A DNA stretch of 44,349 bases from Acidobacteria bacterium UBA2990. Its GTDB lineage: Bacteria; Acidobacteriota; Vicinamibacteria; Vicinamibacterales; UBA8438. This document shows, piece after piece, positions 8,359 to 17,367 of the stretch; position 1 is the stretch's first letter; every line of letters begins with the position of its first letter. The position numbers were made by a program, and so were the translations under genes. The notes beneath the pieces are model-generated. The model did not search any database. It was not told the origin of the DNA and worked only from the letters and a program-made list of their open reading frames with translations. Where the stretch lies: the NCBI GenBank assembly GCA_002347025.1, contig DEAE01000031.1:1-44349 (forward strand), read 5' to 3'.

Positions 8359-10842
8359 CTAAGGCAACTCGGTCGACCCACTACCCCCAGACCGCCTCCA
8401 TTGGAAGGGTACGCTCTCAACAATATTTACCACTAGTGAGGACCAGCTAAAACCATCTAGCGCGGCCTTCCGAGTGACCTGCCGGACCGAGGGCTGGTCA
8501 TAGTACTCAAGCCCCCGCCCAAGAGCGTAAGACATTAGCTTGTCGATAACGGTACCAGCGAACTCCTCACTTCGCCCCATAAGAACCGACCGCAACCCTG
8601 CTGGCCCCTTAAATGTCTCTCCGCTAGGCATTCTGGCCGAGGCATCAATGGGCTGGCCCGCTTCGCCTATGCCACGCCAACTTCCAATCGCATCAAAATT
8701 TTCCAACGCAAAACCCAATGGGTCCATCGGCGCGTGACAACTGGAGCACACGGGGTTGGCCCGATGCCGCTCTAAACGGTCTCGGACCGATGCTGGTTCC
8801 CCTGTCTCTGAACGGTCTGGCAATCCTGGCACATTTGGTGGCGGCTCAGGCGGGGGCGCACCCAAGACAGTCTCAAGCAACCACTTCCCTCGTAGAACCG
8901 GTGAAGTCCTGTTCGGGTGGGAAGTCACCATGAGCAAGCCTCCATGCCCCAGCAAACCGCCCCGGGGATCTTCACTCTTGAAGGTTACTCGCCTGAAACG
9001 GTTTCCATAGACTCCCGAGATTCCATAGTGCCGAGCCAGACGCTCGTTTACAAAAGTGTAATTTGCATCCAGCAGGTCTAGAATACTCCGGTCTTCCCGG
9101 ATGGTACTTTCAACAAACAACTCCGTTTCCCGCCGAAAAGCTTCTCGAAGATTTTCATCAAACTCCGGATACTCTGCTGACTCACGCTGTTGAGAATCAA
9201 GATTCCTTAGTCGCAGCCATTGGCCTACAAAATTGTCAATCAGAGCACCCGATCTCTCGTCAGCAAGCAGCCGACGAGCCTGCCGTTCCAGCTCAGTCCG
9301 ATCGCTAAGCTCACCGCGGACCGCAACCTCTAAGAGTTCCTCATCCGGGACACTACTCCATAAAAAAAATGACAATCTGGATGCCAGTTCGAGATCGCTG
9401 AGACGATAGGGCGACCCAGGTTTGATACCCTCAGGGTCTCGCTCTATACGGAAAAGAAAGTCGGGGTCAACAAGCATCCGCTCAAGGGCAAACTGGACAC
9501 CATCGTCGAAGTTCCCGCCATCAATCCCTGCCCGATAAAACTCCATCAACACATTGATGTCCGTTGCCGATACGGGACGACGGTAAGCCTTCCGTGCCAG
9601 TTTAGTAAGAATTCGCCTGGCGCAAGCCTCCGAATCCGCCCTGTCTTCCTCTACATCTGGCCGGCACACAAAGACAGCACGCCGACTCGCAGTGTCACCA
9701 GGCCCATCAACTGAATAGGGACCACCGATGGCGACCTGTTCAACAGCTGCATTCTCGTCATAACGCTCATCCACAAACCGGCCGTATCCTCGGTTACGGG
9801 GTTGCAGTTCGCCCTCTTGCTCAGACAGTCCTCTTACAAACGAAACCCCGACCAAGCGATGACCGGCCTTCGCTGGAAATCGAACTTCCAAGCCGGCATC
9901 ACCCGTGTTCATATAAAACTCCCACTCTGAGTCACCGGCGATGTTACCGGAAAAACTCAACGGGGCCATCTGTCCCACCGCCTCGGCGTTACCAACCTGA
10001 AAACGCCGCACTGGTTCTCCATCCAACCGCACATCGAGCTCTTGGAGGGCCGAGAATCCTATGATGTAGTCAGAAAAATTTCTTTGCAGACGGATCTTTA
10101 TCGTGTATTCCCCGTCAACTGGAAAGTAGTGTCGAATCGCGACTCCACCGCGTGATCCAAAAGATAGAGCCTCGTCCTGCTGGTTGTCCTGCAGCATTCC
10201 TGGATGCACACGATAGGTAGTCACCGACGGACCTACCGGCGGAATACCAACAGCGAGACGACTAATACGTCGAGCCGCCCCTAGATAACGCGACAGCAAG
10301 TCAGGTGAGATCGAAAGCAACTCGGCATTATTATCAAATCCGTGCTCATAGGTATTGTCTGCAGGCAGCAGGGAGCCAATATCCACCTCGATAGCGAGTA
10401 AATCTCGGATGGTAGAGTGATACTCGGCTCTGTTAAGACGATGGAACGTCCCTCCTCGTCCCGGATGGGGGTTCGACAAAGCGACGACGTCAATCTCTCG
10501 CTCCAACCAAGAAGTCGCTGCACGATACGTCGCATCGTCTGGCCTTGGGCTACCTCCGGGAGGCATAGTCTGTGCGTGCAACTTCACCAGCACCCGCTCC
10601 CAAACCTCAGCATCGCCGCTCACGCGATCCAAGTCCATCGTGTCGAACGCAAGCCCAGCGGTACGAGAGCGATCATTATGGCAACCAACACAAAACCGGG
10701 TAAGCATCTGACGCGTCGTTGCCGACGATCCCGATACCGGTGGAGTTCGTTCCTGGGCACCGACCAACTGTGGCCAGCAGACAGTTCCCAAGAGCCCACA
10801 AACAACCAAGTACGTTCTTATCACCAACAAAATTCTGACCAA
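8359..10842 (-). CDS. DUF1592/1587/1595/1588/1585 multidomain protein with cytochrome c-like heme sites
   Basis: An 827-residue exported protein with the usual domain order. A signal segment covers residues 1-30. A C-x-x-C-H heme site (C51-V-G-C-H55) with T-M-P-P-G-G near residue 93 forms a cytochrome c-like region. DUF1587 follows (H-R-L-N-R-A-E-Y). A beta-rich carbohydrate-binding-like segment holds V-D-G-E-Y-T-I-K-I-R. Then come DUF1595 (A-R-K-A-Y-R-R-P-V), DUF1592 (L-A-S-R-L-S-F-F-L-W), DUF1588 with a second C-S-S-C-H at about 699-703, and DUF1585 at the end. The family is exported and of unknown activity, usually paired with DUF1552. The start is uncertain: TTG at 10842 lies directly beside AAGAGG, and TTG codons at 10830/10827 or GTG at 10824 are alternatives. 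Confidence 0.92.
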   Translation of the reverse strand: MVRILLVIRTYLVVCGLLGTVCWPQLVGAQERTPPVSGSSATTRQMLTRFCVGCHNDRSRTAGLAFDTMDLDRVSGDAEVWERVLVKLHAQTMPPGGSPRPDDATYRAATSWLEREIDVVALSNPHPGRGGTFHRLNRAEYHSTIRDLLAIEVDIGSLLPADNTYEHGFDNNAELLSISPDLLSRYLGAARRISRLAVGIPPVGPSVTTYRVHPGMLQDNQQDEALSFGSRGGVAIRHYFPVDGEYTIKIRLQRNFSDYIIGFSALQELDVRLDGEPVRRFQVGNAEAVGQMAPLSFSGNIAGDSEWEFYMNTGDAGLEVRFPAKAGHRLVGVSFVRGLSEQEGELQPRNRGYGRFVDERYDENAAVEQVAIGGPYSVDGPGDTASRRAVFVCRPDVEEDRADSEACARRILTKLARKAYRRPVSATDINVLMEFYRAGIDGGNFDDGVQFALERMLVDPDFLFRIERDPEGIKPGSPYRLSDLELASRLSFFLWSSVPDEELLEVAVRGELSDRTELERQARRLLADERSGALIDNFVGQWLRLRNLDSQQRESAEYPEFDENLREAFRRETELFVESTIREDRSILDLLDANYTFVNERLARHYGISGVYGNRFRRVTFKSEDPRGGLLGHGGLLMVTSHPNRTSPVLRGKWLLETVLGAPPPEPPPNVPGLPDRSETGEPASVRDRLERHRANPVCSSCHAPMDPLGFALENFDAIGSWRGIGEAGQPIDASARMPSGETFKGPAGLRSVLMGRSEEFAGTVIDKLMSYALGRGLEYYDQPSVRQVTRKAALDGFSWSSLVVNIVESVPFQWRRSGGSGSTELP

Positions 10843-11102
10843 CCTCTTACGCCCCCAGTCAAGTCGGCTTGCTTCGATAACATGGCCGGCTGCTAAATCC
10901 GCAGCCAGCCGATCAGCCTATCAAGTGTCCTCAACGTAATCATAGCCCCGAAAGTCACCTACAGGAGCCTACATCACAAGCTTTTTATGTACCAGCTGGG
11001 CACACAACTCAATCGCAACCCATTCGGCACACGCTGCACGCATGGAATGCCTCGCCCCTCAAAATCTCTCCAGTGTCTCGTAATTCCAAGTACACTAGCT
11101 CC

Positions 11103-11519
11103 ATGCAGACGGTTCAGAGGAATCATAGAACACTAAGACTCCTGCTCCGTATCGGTGGAGGCTCTATGCTTCCCGCAATAGTCTTCGTAGTTGCGCCAGA
11201 GCCCTGGATGGCCTCGATTCATGCGGCTCTTGACCTCGGTGAGCTACCAACCGCTCCCATAGTAGGCTATCTAGCTCGCTCCACCTCCGCGTTTTACACC
11301 ATGTTCGGCGGGCTGTTAATTGCGACTTCGTTTGATTTCCAAAGATATCGCACCTTGCTGATCTACTTGGGTTGGGTAACATCAAGCTTCGGTGTTGTCC
11401 TTTTGGGAATAGACTGGTTTGAGAACATGCCGCTGTCCTGGACCCTCTCGGAAGGCCCTTTTGTTCTTATGTTTGGACTAGCCATACTGAGCCTCTCGAT
11501 CCGTATCGAGACTACATAG
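11103..11519 (+). CDS. Small integral membrane protein, unknown function
   Basis: A 138-residue protein with about four hydrophobic segments: L-P-A-I-V-F-V-V, F-Y-T-M-F-G-G-L-L-I-A, L-L-I-Y-L-G-W-V-T-S-S-F-G-V-V-L-L-G and G-P-F-V-L-M-F-G-L-A-I-L-S-L. The short loops between them give the look of a small inner-membrane helix bundle. I do not recognise a family. A GTG at 11073 would add ten residues. Neither start has a clear ribosome binding site, and I prefer the ATG at 11103. It stands alone between the divergent DUF1592 operon and the hydrolase gene downstream. Confidence 0.6.
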   Translation: MQTVQRNHRTLRLLLRIGGGSMLPAIVFVVAPEPWMASIHAALDLGELPTAPIVGYLARSTSAFYTMFGGLLIATSFDFQRYRTLLIYLGWVTSSFGVVLLGIDWFENMPLSWTLSEGPFVLMFGLAILSLSIRIETT

Positions 11520-11745
11520 GCCAACGCCTGTCTCATCCTTGAGCGAGAAGAGTATCCACTGACAACCGATAAGAGCCATGGCTCTCCGCAAACTAGGGTC
11601 ACTCGAACTCTCATCGAGCCTAGACATTACAACGCCACGGCGAAAGGCAGCCGATAGGTCATACATCCCAAGCTTTCCATTCTCAGGAGTCAAATGACCA
11701 GGCGAGTTTGGTCGTTCTAGCAGTCAGTGAACTAAAGGAACAGTT

Positions 11746-13038
11746 ATGCCTACCTCCAAGATCACCCGTCGCCAGCTAATGGGAGGACTTTCAGTTAGCC
11801 TGACCTCAACAGTCTGGCCACCGACCCCTGCTACAGGCGGGGAATCAACGCTCACGCAAGCCAATACCATGGGCCCATTACCGCCTAACGTCTTACCCCA
11901 GGGGCTACGATCTAGATTTGTCAGTAACGTTAATGGACTTCGTATGCACGTCTTGGAGGCCGGCTTCGAAAATCCAGGAAGACCAGCCATCCTACTCCTG
12001 CACGGCTTTCCGGAATTGGCCTTTAGTTGGCGGAAGTTGATGCCCAGCCTCGCCGCCAGTGGCTACCACGTCATGGCTCCAGACCTCCGAGGCTACGGTC
12101 GCACCGACGGCACTAATGTCGCCTACGATGACGACCTGCATCCGTTTCGAATACTAAACGAGATTAGAGATATGCTGAATCTCGTCTCCGCATTCGGCCA
12201 TCGCCGTACCCATCTCATCGGCCATGACTTTGGTGCAATTGTCGCTTCATGGTGTGCAATCGCCAGGCCAGATATCTTCCATTCTGTCGTGCTCATGAGT
12301 GCACCTTTCGCAGGCACAGCCAGGCTGCCGTTTGACACCACCCGACAGGCGCCCAACTCCACAACCTCAGCTCCTGTCCCTGACATTTATCAAGATCTTG
12401 CCGACCTGAACCCACCGCGAAAACACTACCGAAGCTTCTACGCCTCGCGTGGCGCCAACGAGAACATGTGGTCTGCACCCCAGGGAGTTCACGCCTTCCT
12501 GCGAGCCTACTACCACATGAAGAGCGCCGACTGGCCCCACAACCGACCACAACCGCTCCAAGAGTGGTCTGCTGCAGAGCTGTCCCGCCTCCCTCATTAC
12601 TACGTGATGGAACTCGACAAAGGAATGGCAGAAACTGTGGCATCTCGTATGCCGTCTAGTAAGGAGATAGCCGCCTGCGCGTGGCTACCAGACGCAGAAC
12701 TTAGAATCTACAGCAGCGAATACCAACGCACCGGATTCCAAGGGGGATTGCAGTGGTACCGAAGCAACACCTCCGCGTCTTCGCTCTTTGGTCGCACTGG
12801 CATCAACAGCGACCTTGAGGTATTCGCGGGGCGCTCAATCGATCAACCTTCGTTATTCCTATCAGGAACAAGCGACTGGGGCATCTACCAGCGACCCGGG
12901 GCCCTCGAACAAATGCAGTCCAGCGCGTGCACCGACCTCAGGGGGATACACCTGATCGAAGGTGCCGGTCATTGGGTTCAGCAAGAGCAACCAGAGGAGG
13001 TCACCAGGCTAATTCTTGAGTTTCTCCGTCAGGTGTAA
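11746..13038 (+). CDS. Epoxide hydrolase-like alpha/beta hydrolase with Tat signal
   Basis: A 430-residue enzyme. T-R-R-Q-L-M-G-G at residues 7-14 is a twin-arginine motif, so it is probably periplasmic. The core has H-G-F-P-E (86-90, oxyanion region), D-L-R-G-Y-G-R-T-D (113-121) and the nucleophile elbow G-H-D-F-G-A, with Asp161 as nucleophile. The catalytic His is in G-A-G-H-W (about H409). An Asp nucleophile with H-G-F-P-E is the pattern of epoxide hydrolases and haloalkane dehalogenases, and the epoxide hydrolase branch fits better. The cap domain has Tyr residues in H-Y-R-S-F-Y and Y-Y-H-M-K. AAAGGA precedes the ATG. The substrate is unknown. Confidence 0.87.
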   Translation: MPTSKITRRQLMGGLSVSLTSTVWPPTPATGGESTLTQANTMGPLPPNVLPQGLRSRFVSNVNGLRMHVLEAGFENPGRPAILLLHGFPELAFSWRKLMPSLAASGYHVMAPDLRGYGRTDGTNVAYDDDLHPFRILNEIRDMLNLVSAFGHRRTHLIGHDFGAIVASWCAIARPDIFHSVVLMSAPFAGTARLPFDTTRQAPNSTTSAPVPDIYQDLADLNPPRKHYRSFYASRGANENMWSAPQGVHAFLRAYYHMKSADWPHNRPQPLQEWSAAELSRLPHYYVMELDKGMAETVASRMPSSKEIAACAWLPDAELRIYSSEYQRTGFQGGLQWYRSNTSASSLFGRTGINSDLEVFAGRSIDQPSLFLSGTSDWGIYQRPGALEQMQSSACTDLRGIHLIEGAGHWVQQEQPEEVTRLILEFLRQV

Positions 13039-13191
13039 AGCCAAGCAGGTGTGAATCCTATTGGAGTCCTAGAAGCCCTATGCTTCTAGCAACCATCAGG
13101 CGGCTACTGCAGGAAACTTGCCAAAGGTCTCCGGCGGCGGCCGCCGCGATTTGGTATCGCATCATCCCCTGCTGGCAAGGCAGACTACGTC

Positions 13192-14238
13192 CTACCGCCT
13201 GCCGTCAGCGTCGAGGAACCGCTCATTCCGTAGCGCATGTTCCATCGCGTAGTTTCCCTCGTGACAAGCAAATTCGTAGATAACGCCAGTGCCTGGCGCT
13301 GGCCGCATAAACATGCGTGCTGTCCAAGGCTGCACCCATGTAGCAGGGTCATTTATTGTGTACTCATACTGCAACATTTCTGGGCCTACCCGGGCAAACC
13401 GCTCAGTTATCTTGGTATCAACCGTCGACCCTCTAACCCCACGTTTGAGATTGGTAGTTTCGACCACCAGGGTGTCACCTTCCCAACGCCCCACGGAGCT
13501 TCCGGTATTGCTAACTGGGCCGGGTTCGCCAGGTGCCACATCCCCAATTGGGATGATGCGAGTTTCGTGGTGCATCTCTATTTGGATGGCCACGTAATCC
13601 GCACTCTGGAAAATCTGATAATTACTGTTGTAGCCTCGCCCACTCAATACCGCACCAGCACCACGACAGCGGATAGCTGGGTCGACCGACGCCACTTCCT
13701 GAGCCAAGGTCAGGCGACCATCTGGACCAGGCTCATTACGTTCTGCCAGCTGTCGTTCTACCCGTGCCTGGGCCGAAGCTGTGCGATCCGGCAGCCGTCC
13801 ATTCACAGGGTCGACAATTAGTGAGGTGCGATTATCAAACCAGCGATCAATCATCCAAAATTGATTGTAGCTCCTCGTCGACCGCCGGGTAGATCCACCA
13901 CCAGCCGACCGGTCCTCCGCGGGCTGTTCAAGCGAGGCCAGCGCCCGAATAAAGGGCGTGTCCCCAAATACGGCGTCACCTCCGACACGGTCGTACTCGA
14001 CCGCGTACGCCTGCATAGCCGCCACTTCTTCGTCCGTCAGTGTCGCCCGGTCACCCAAGTCATCCGGGCGTTGAAACGGTGTGGCAGAATCGTTCGCCCA
14101 GATACCCTGAAGGTCTGGGCGGCCATCGGCCGTTCGGGGCACACTCCAGCCTTCGGGTGCCTGTCCAGCCAATGCCCAGGGGCCCCCTGTCATAGCCGCC
14201 ACTGCCACCATTGCTGCCATCGTGACTTGCTTACCCAT
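13192..14238 (-). CDS. Exported WEGDTLVV-family protein, member 1
   Basis: A 348-residue exported protein of a family abundant in Acidobacteriota, to which I can assign no function. After a signal peptide (M-G-K-Q-V-T-M-A-A-M, ending near A-L-A-G-Q-A) come the family blocks: D-G-R-P-D-L-Q-G-I-W, then S-L-I-V-D-P-V-N-G-R-L-P, Y-N-S-N-Y-Q-I-F-Q-S, G-R-W-E-G-D-T-L-V-V-E-T-T-N, I-T-E-R-F-A-R-V, D-P-A-T-W-V-Q-P-W-T, and E-F-A-C-H-E-G-N-Y near the C-terminus. The start at 14238 was chosen for the strong GGGGGGAGG just upstream; the frame is open 22 codons further. It is divergent from member 2, with a shared 201-base upstream region. Confidence 0.88.
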   Translation of the reverse strand: MGKQVTMAAMVAVAAMTGGPWALAGQAPEGWSVPRTADGRPDLQGIWANDSATPFQRPDDLGDRATLTDEEVAAMQAYAVEYDRVGGDAVFGDTPFIRALASLEQPAEDRSAGGGSTRRSTRSYNQFWMIDRWFDNRTSLIVDPVNGRLPDRTASAQARVERQLAERNEPGPDGRLTLAQEVASVDPAIRCRGAGAVLSGRGYNSNYQIFQSADYVAIQIEMHHETRIIPIGDVAPGEPGPVSNTGSSVGRWEGDTLVVETTNLKRGVRGSTVDTKITERFARVGPEMLQYEYTINDPATWVQPWTARMFMRPAPGTGVIYEFACHEGNYAMEHALRNERFLDADGRR

Positions 14239-14314
14239 TTGACCTCCCCCCAACTGCTTGACTAACAGAAGAAATGGGACCTTGCCCTTCGAACCAGACC
14301 CCACGACCAGACCC

Positions 14315-14355
14315 GATCGATACTATTGTTCGATCAGTGGCTGGGGCACTATGAT
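14315..14355 (+). promoter_or_regulatory. Inverted repeat and candidate promoter between members 1 and 2
   Basis: GATCGA (14315-14320) and TCGATC (14330-14335) form a perfect 6-base inverted repeat with a 9-base spacer. TTGTTC (14326-14331), 18 bases before TATGAT (14350-14355), could serve the rightward gene at 14440. The repeat overlaps this -35, as expected for an operator. Both elements are weak on their own. Confidence 0.35.
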
Positions 14356-14439
14356 AGACCAAGATTCTGTCTCATGCAGCAAAGGTCCATTCGCTTGTAG
14401 CGGCACTGTTAGCTCAAAGCAGCGTAGAAAGGTTGGGAC

Positions 14440-15579
14440 ATGACAAGACGCCTACTGGAATCATTCGCCATGCTGATTGCCTTTGTCACAATCCTGGGAG
14501 TTCTACACCTCAGCACAGTCTCGATGAACGGCCAAACCGGCCAGCTTACAGCCTGGGGACATCCCAACCTGGAAGGCATCTGGCTTGATGTCTACGCCAC
14601 CCCATTTGAGCGGACCCCTGAGCTCGGCAACCGGGAGTTCACGACCCCAGAGGAGAGAGCCGCTCGAGACCAAGCTCTTCGAAATAGTGCGGGTCGTGAC
14701 CGTCGAGGCCCAGCCGGAAGCCCACAGGATGTGTCTGGAGCGTACAACGCTGTCTATACCTCTGTTAAACCGACGGGCCCACGTACTTCACTCGTGGTCG
14801 ACCCGCCGAATGGACGTATTCCCAGTCTTACCAAAGAGGCTCGAAGAGCCAATGAGAACAAACGAGCCTGGCGGGTCATGCTCATGAGGAACACCCCCAC
14901 TTGCGAGCAGGGTGCGGCAGCCTGCGAGGGCGGACACTACGGCACGCCATCTGTGCGCCGATTCTCGGTTCCCCCTTTTTACAACACATTGCGAATGAAC
15001 CGCCACGACGGTCCAGAAGACCAGAGCCTCGGCGACAGATGCATGCTTGGCACAACCCCAGACTTCAATGGTTTCCGGCGCATTACTCAAGGGGAGGATT
15101 CCCTCTCAATCGGCTACGACACAGGGCAAGGACAGGGCTACCAACGCATTGTCTACTTGAACGGGAACCATCCCTCTAGCCGGGTCCATCTCCGCCACGG
15201 CGACTCCCGTGGCAGCTGGCAGGGCAACACCTTAGTCGTCGAAACGACCAACTTTTCTCAAAAATTTCCGTTTCGAGGTTCAAGCACCAACCTCAAACTT
15301 ACTGAACGTTACAGCCGAATCGACGCCGAGACACTTAGCTACGAGGTGACGGTCGAAGACCGAACAGTCTGGACTGCACCATGGACTGTTCGGCAAGAGT
15401 TGAAGCGACAGAACGAACAACAAAACCGGATCTACTACGAACCCCGCTGCCATGAAGGCAACTATGGGCTCGCAGCGATGTTCATCGGCGCACGACTTCG
15501 CGAGGAGGAATTTTCCGCCGGCCGCGGGCCAGACCCGTTTTCCTTGGATACCACCACAGGTGGTGGCGGTGCGAGGTAG
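14440..15579 (+). CDS. Exported WEGDTLVV-family protein, member 2
   Basis: A 379-residue exported protein with an N-terminal hydrophobic signal (about residues 8-30). It has the family blocks G-H-P-N-L-E-G-I-W-L-D-V-Y, T-S-L-V-V-D-P-P-N-G-R, N-T-L-V-V-E-T-T-N-F, L-T-E-R-Y-S-R-I, T-V-W-T-A-P-W-T and E-P-R-C-H-E-G-N-Y-G-L. It shares a subfamily insert with member 4: paired cysteines in T-C-E-Q-G-A-A-A-C-E-G-G, then N-R-H-D-G-P-E-D-Q-S-L-G-D-R-C-M. The ATG is preceded by AAAGG. It is a close paralogue of the oppositely oriented gene at 17368-18501, so the two probably arose by a local inverted duplication. Function unknown. Confidence 0.88.
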   Translation: MTRRLLESFAMLIAFVTILGVLHLSTVSMNGQTGQLTAWGHPNLEGIWLDVYATPFERTPELGNREFTTPEERAARDQALRNSAGRDRRGPAGSPQDVSGAYNAVYTSVKPTGPRTSLVVDPPNGRIPSLTKEARRANENKRAWRVMLMRNTPTCEQGAAACEGGHYGTPSVRRFSVPPFYNTLRMNRHDGPEDQSLGDRCMLGTTPDFNGFRRITQGEDSLSIGYDTGQGQGYQRIVYLNGNHPSSRVHLRHGDSRGSWQGNTLVVETTNFSQKFPFRGSSTNLKLTERYSRIDAETLSYEVTVEDRTVWTAPWTVRQELKRQNEQQNRIYYEPRCHEGNYGLAAMFIGARLREEEFSAGRGPDPFSLDTTTGGGGAR

Positions 15580-15833
15580 AGCACATCAAGGCCCCTTTCG
15601 GATGTCGACTGCCGGCCGGTCCCTCGCTCCGGTGCAACACCGTCTGTGTGTCCCTGGATCCCACCAGACACCTGCGAGTGAAGCCCCAAGACGCTAACGA
15701 GAATGGTACTGCCCACTGACAGGACCTACATACAGGGGTTGACACCGACGGTTCAGGATCAGCTGAGCTCCCACCACCCAAATAATCAGATCCAGGCCCA
15801 GGCAGCCCTACCCTACACCCGACCAACAGACTC

Positions 15834-16292
15834 TTACCGCGGGTCAGCGGTGTCGACACCTGGCCTGGCCAATTCCCACGGCGCCCCGGTTCCCGAAGAC
15901 CCAAGGAACAACTTGGTTCCGTCATCCAACGTAATATCCCGACCATTCGCGCGATTAGTGCCGTCTTTGGCTTGATAACCATCGACAAGGACGGCTGTCC
16001 CGGGCAGTAATGACCGTCGCGTGAAACCACGCCTAAAGAGTACGTTCGGAGTACCGGCTTCGAACGCCCAATTCGCTTGGGTGCCATCGTCCATGTCCAC
16101 GTCCAAATGTATCCAGACGTGTGGATTGACCCACTCCACCTTCGTAACCGTGCCACTGAACTCGACGGGTCGGTCCGCATCGAATTCGGCCGCAAACGCA
16201 TGATGAGCGGCCACCGGAGCAGTGGCTCCAGCGAGACAAACACAAATCGCGACGACCGCGACCACGCTTCCGATCACTCGTTTAGCACCCAT
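15834..16292 (-). CDS. DUF6152-family exported protein
   Basis: A 152-residue small exported protein. The signal peptide ends in A-P-V-A-A-H-H-A-F, and the mature N-terminus H-H-A-F-A-A-E-F-D is the DUF6152 signature. It continues F-S-G-T-V-T-K-V-E-W-V-N-P-H-V-W-I, then G-R-D-I-T-L-D-D-G-T-K. The His-rich mature start could bind a metal, but this is not shown for the family. AAGGAGA precedes the ATG at 16292; the frame is open further upstream without a site. It is the last of three co-directional genes (17368-18501, 16341-17318, this one) with gaps of about 50 bases, so it is likely in an operon with two WEGDTLVV-family proteins. Confidence 0.88.
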   Translation of the reverse strand: MGAKRVIGSVVAVVAICVCLAGATAPVAAHHAFAAEFDADRPVEFSGTVTKVEWVNPHVWIHLDVDMDDGTQANWAFEAGTPNVLFRRGFTRRSLLPGTAVLVDGYQAKDGTNRANGRDITLDDGTKLFLGSSGTGAPWELARPGVDTADPR

Positions 16293-16340
16293 CGCTTGCA
16301 ATCTCCTTGAATTATTAGTTTCTCTCAGATCAAACATCAG

Positions 16341-17318
16341 TTACCTGCGATACCACTCATGCAGCCGATCACCAGGAGGAACCTTTCGGGTGATCTCCAC
16401 AATCATGGTCTCACCCTCCCATCTTTTGACCAGTTGCTCACGGCGAAGATGCCCGTACATGAATTCTTCGGCAAACTCGATACATGGATAGTCCAACACG
16501 GTAGCGTTGGGCTCAAGCCGCCGGTAAAGGGGCATTGCTATAGTCCAGGGCTCCGTGAAAGTGTCGGGATCGTTGAAGGTTGCTTCGTACCAGATGGCAT
16601 CCGACGACAGTGCTGTGAAACGCTCGGTTAACTGCAAGCCTTCACTGTGGAAATTCCCAGCCCTATCCAGCCAATTTTTCCCATTGAACTCAGTTACCTC
16701 AACAACCAAGGTGTTTCCTTCCCATCGACCTAACGAATGCCCCATGTAGGTGTAGTCTGGGGGCAGGTCGACCTCGTCCAGGTGGATGACGCGGGCTGCG
16801 TTCGAAAACCCAAACGTCATATGAATCTTGTTCGTGCCCTGAACAATTTGAAAGGGATAAGGCATATACATGGCTCGTGGAATACCTGGCAGATAACACT
16901 TCAGTTCCGGATCCCGATCGATCCAATTTTCAGCGTTTTCCCCTTTAAGGGAAAGTGCTTCAGGCTTATACGGAATCCGACCGTCCCCCTGCACGACCCC
17001 AAGTGAACCAGGCACACCAGCCGCGGCACCAAGAGCCAGGACAGGCGCCGCCGGCACCCTAGCATACTCATATGAGTAAACGCCCTGTTGCATCACCATG
17101 CCCGGAAGTGCTTCATGTGCTTCGAGGTCCCAATGCGCCTCGTTGTTAGCCTGCCATACGCCGTTAAAATTCGGCCTACCATCGGGGGTTACCGCCGGAC
17201 GCTCAAACTCAACTTGCCCTTGGCCGGCTATGCCAGATACCGCGACGGACACCACTGCACCGAGAGTGGCCGCAGTAATTGCCGTCAAGACTTTCGAGCC
17301 TTTGAACCACTTTCCCAT
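16341..17318 (-). CDS. Exported WEGDTLVV-family protein, member 3 (divergent)
   Basis: A 325-residue exported protein. The signal segment (S-K-V-L-T-A-I-T-A-A-T-L-G) precedes the family blocks T-P-D-G-R-P-N-F-N-G-V-W, M-G-H-S-L-G-R-W-E-G-N-T-L-V-V-E-V-T, L-T-E-R-F-T-A-L and D-P-D-T-F-T-E-P-W-T. The usual C-H-E-G-N block is replaced by Y-P-C-I-E-F-A-E-E-F: the Cys and Glu remain and the His is gone. The middle section has a unique R-D-P-E-L-K-C-Y-L-P-G-I-P-R-A-M. Two ATGs lie in tandem after AAAGGAG; the second (17318) has the better spacing. It is the middle gene of the three-gene leftward operon ending in DUF6152. Confidence 0.87.
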   Translation of the reverse strand: MGKWFKGSKVLTAITAATLGAVVSVAVSGIAGQGQVEFERPAVTPDGRPNFNGVWQANNEAHWDLEAHEALPGMVMQQGVYSYEYARVPAAPVLALGAAAGVPGSLGVVQGDGRIPYKPEALSLKGENAENWIDRDPELKCYLPGIPRAMYMPYPFQIVQGTNKIHMTFGFSNAARVIHLDEVDLPPDYTYMGHSLGRWEGNTLVVEVTEFNGKNWLDRAGNFHSEGLQLTERFTALSSDAIWYEATFNDPDTFTEPWTIAMPLYRRLEPNATVLDYPCIEFAEEFMYGHLRREQLVKRWEGETMIVEITRKVPPGDRLHEWYRR

Positions 17319-17367
17319 CATCGCTCCTTTACTTCAACGAGCTGCCAAAGTTCATTGCTAGCTAGAC

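Noticed and set aside
11478..11693. 71-codon leftward frame after the small membrane protein
   Set aside because: It overlaps the end of the real gene, and its composition is unlike a conserved protein.
15551..15566. CCACCA-CAGG-TGGTGG hairpin
   Set aside because: It lies inside the end of the coding region of member 2 and has no T run, so it is not called a terminator.
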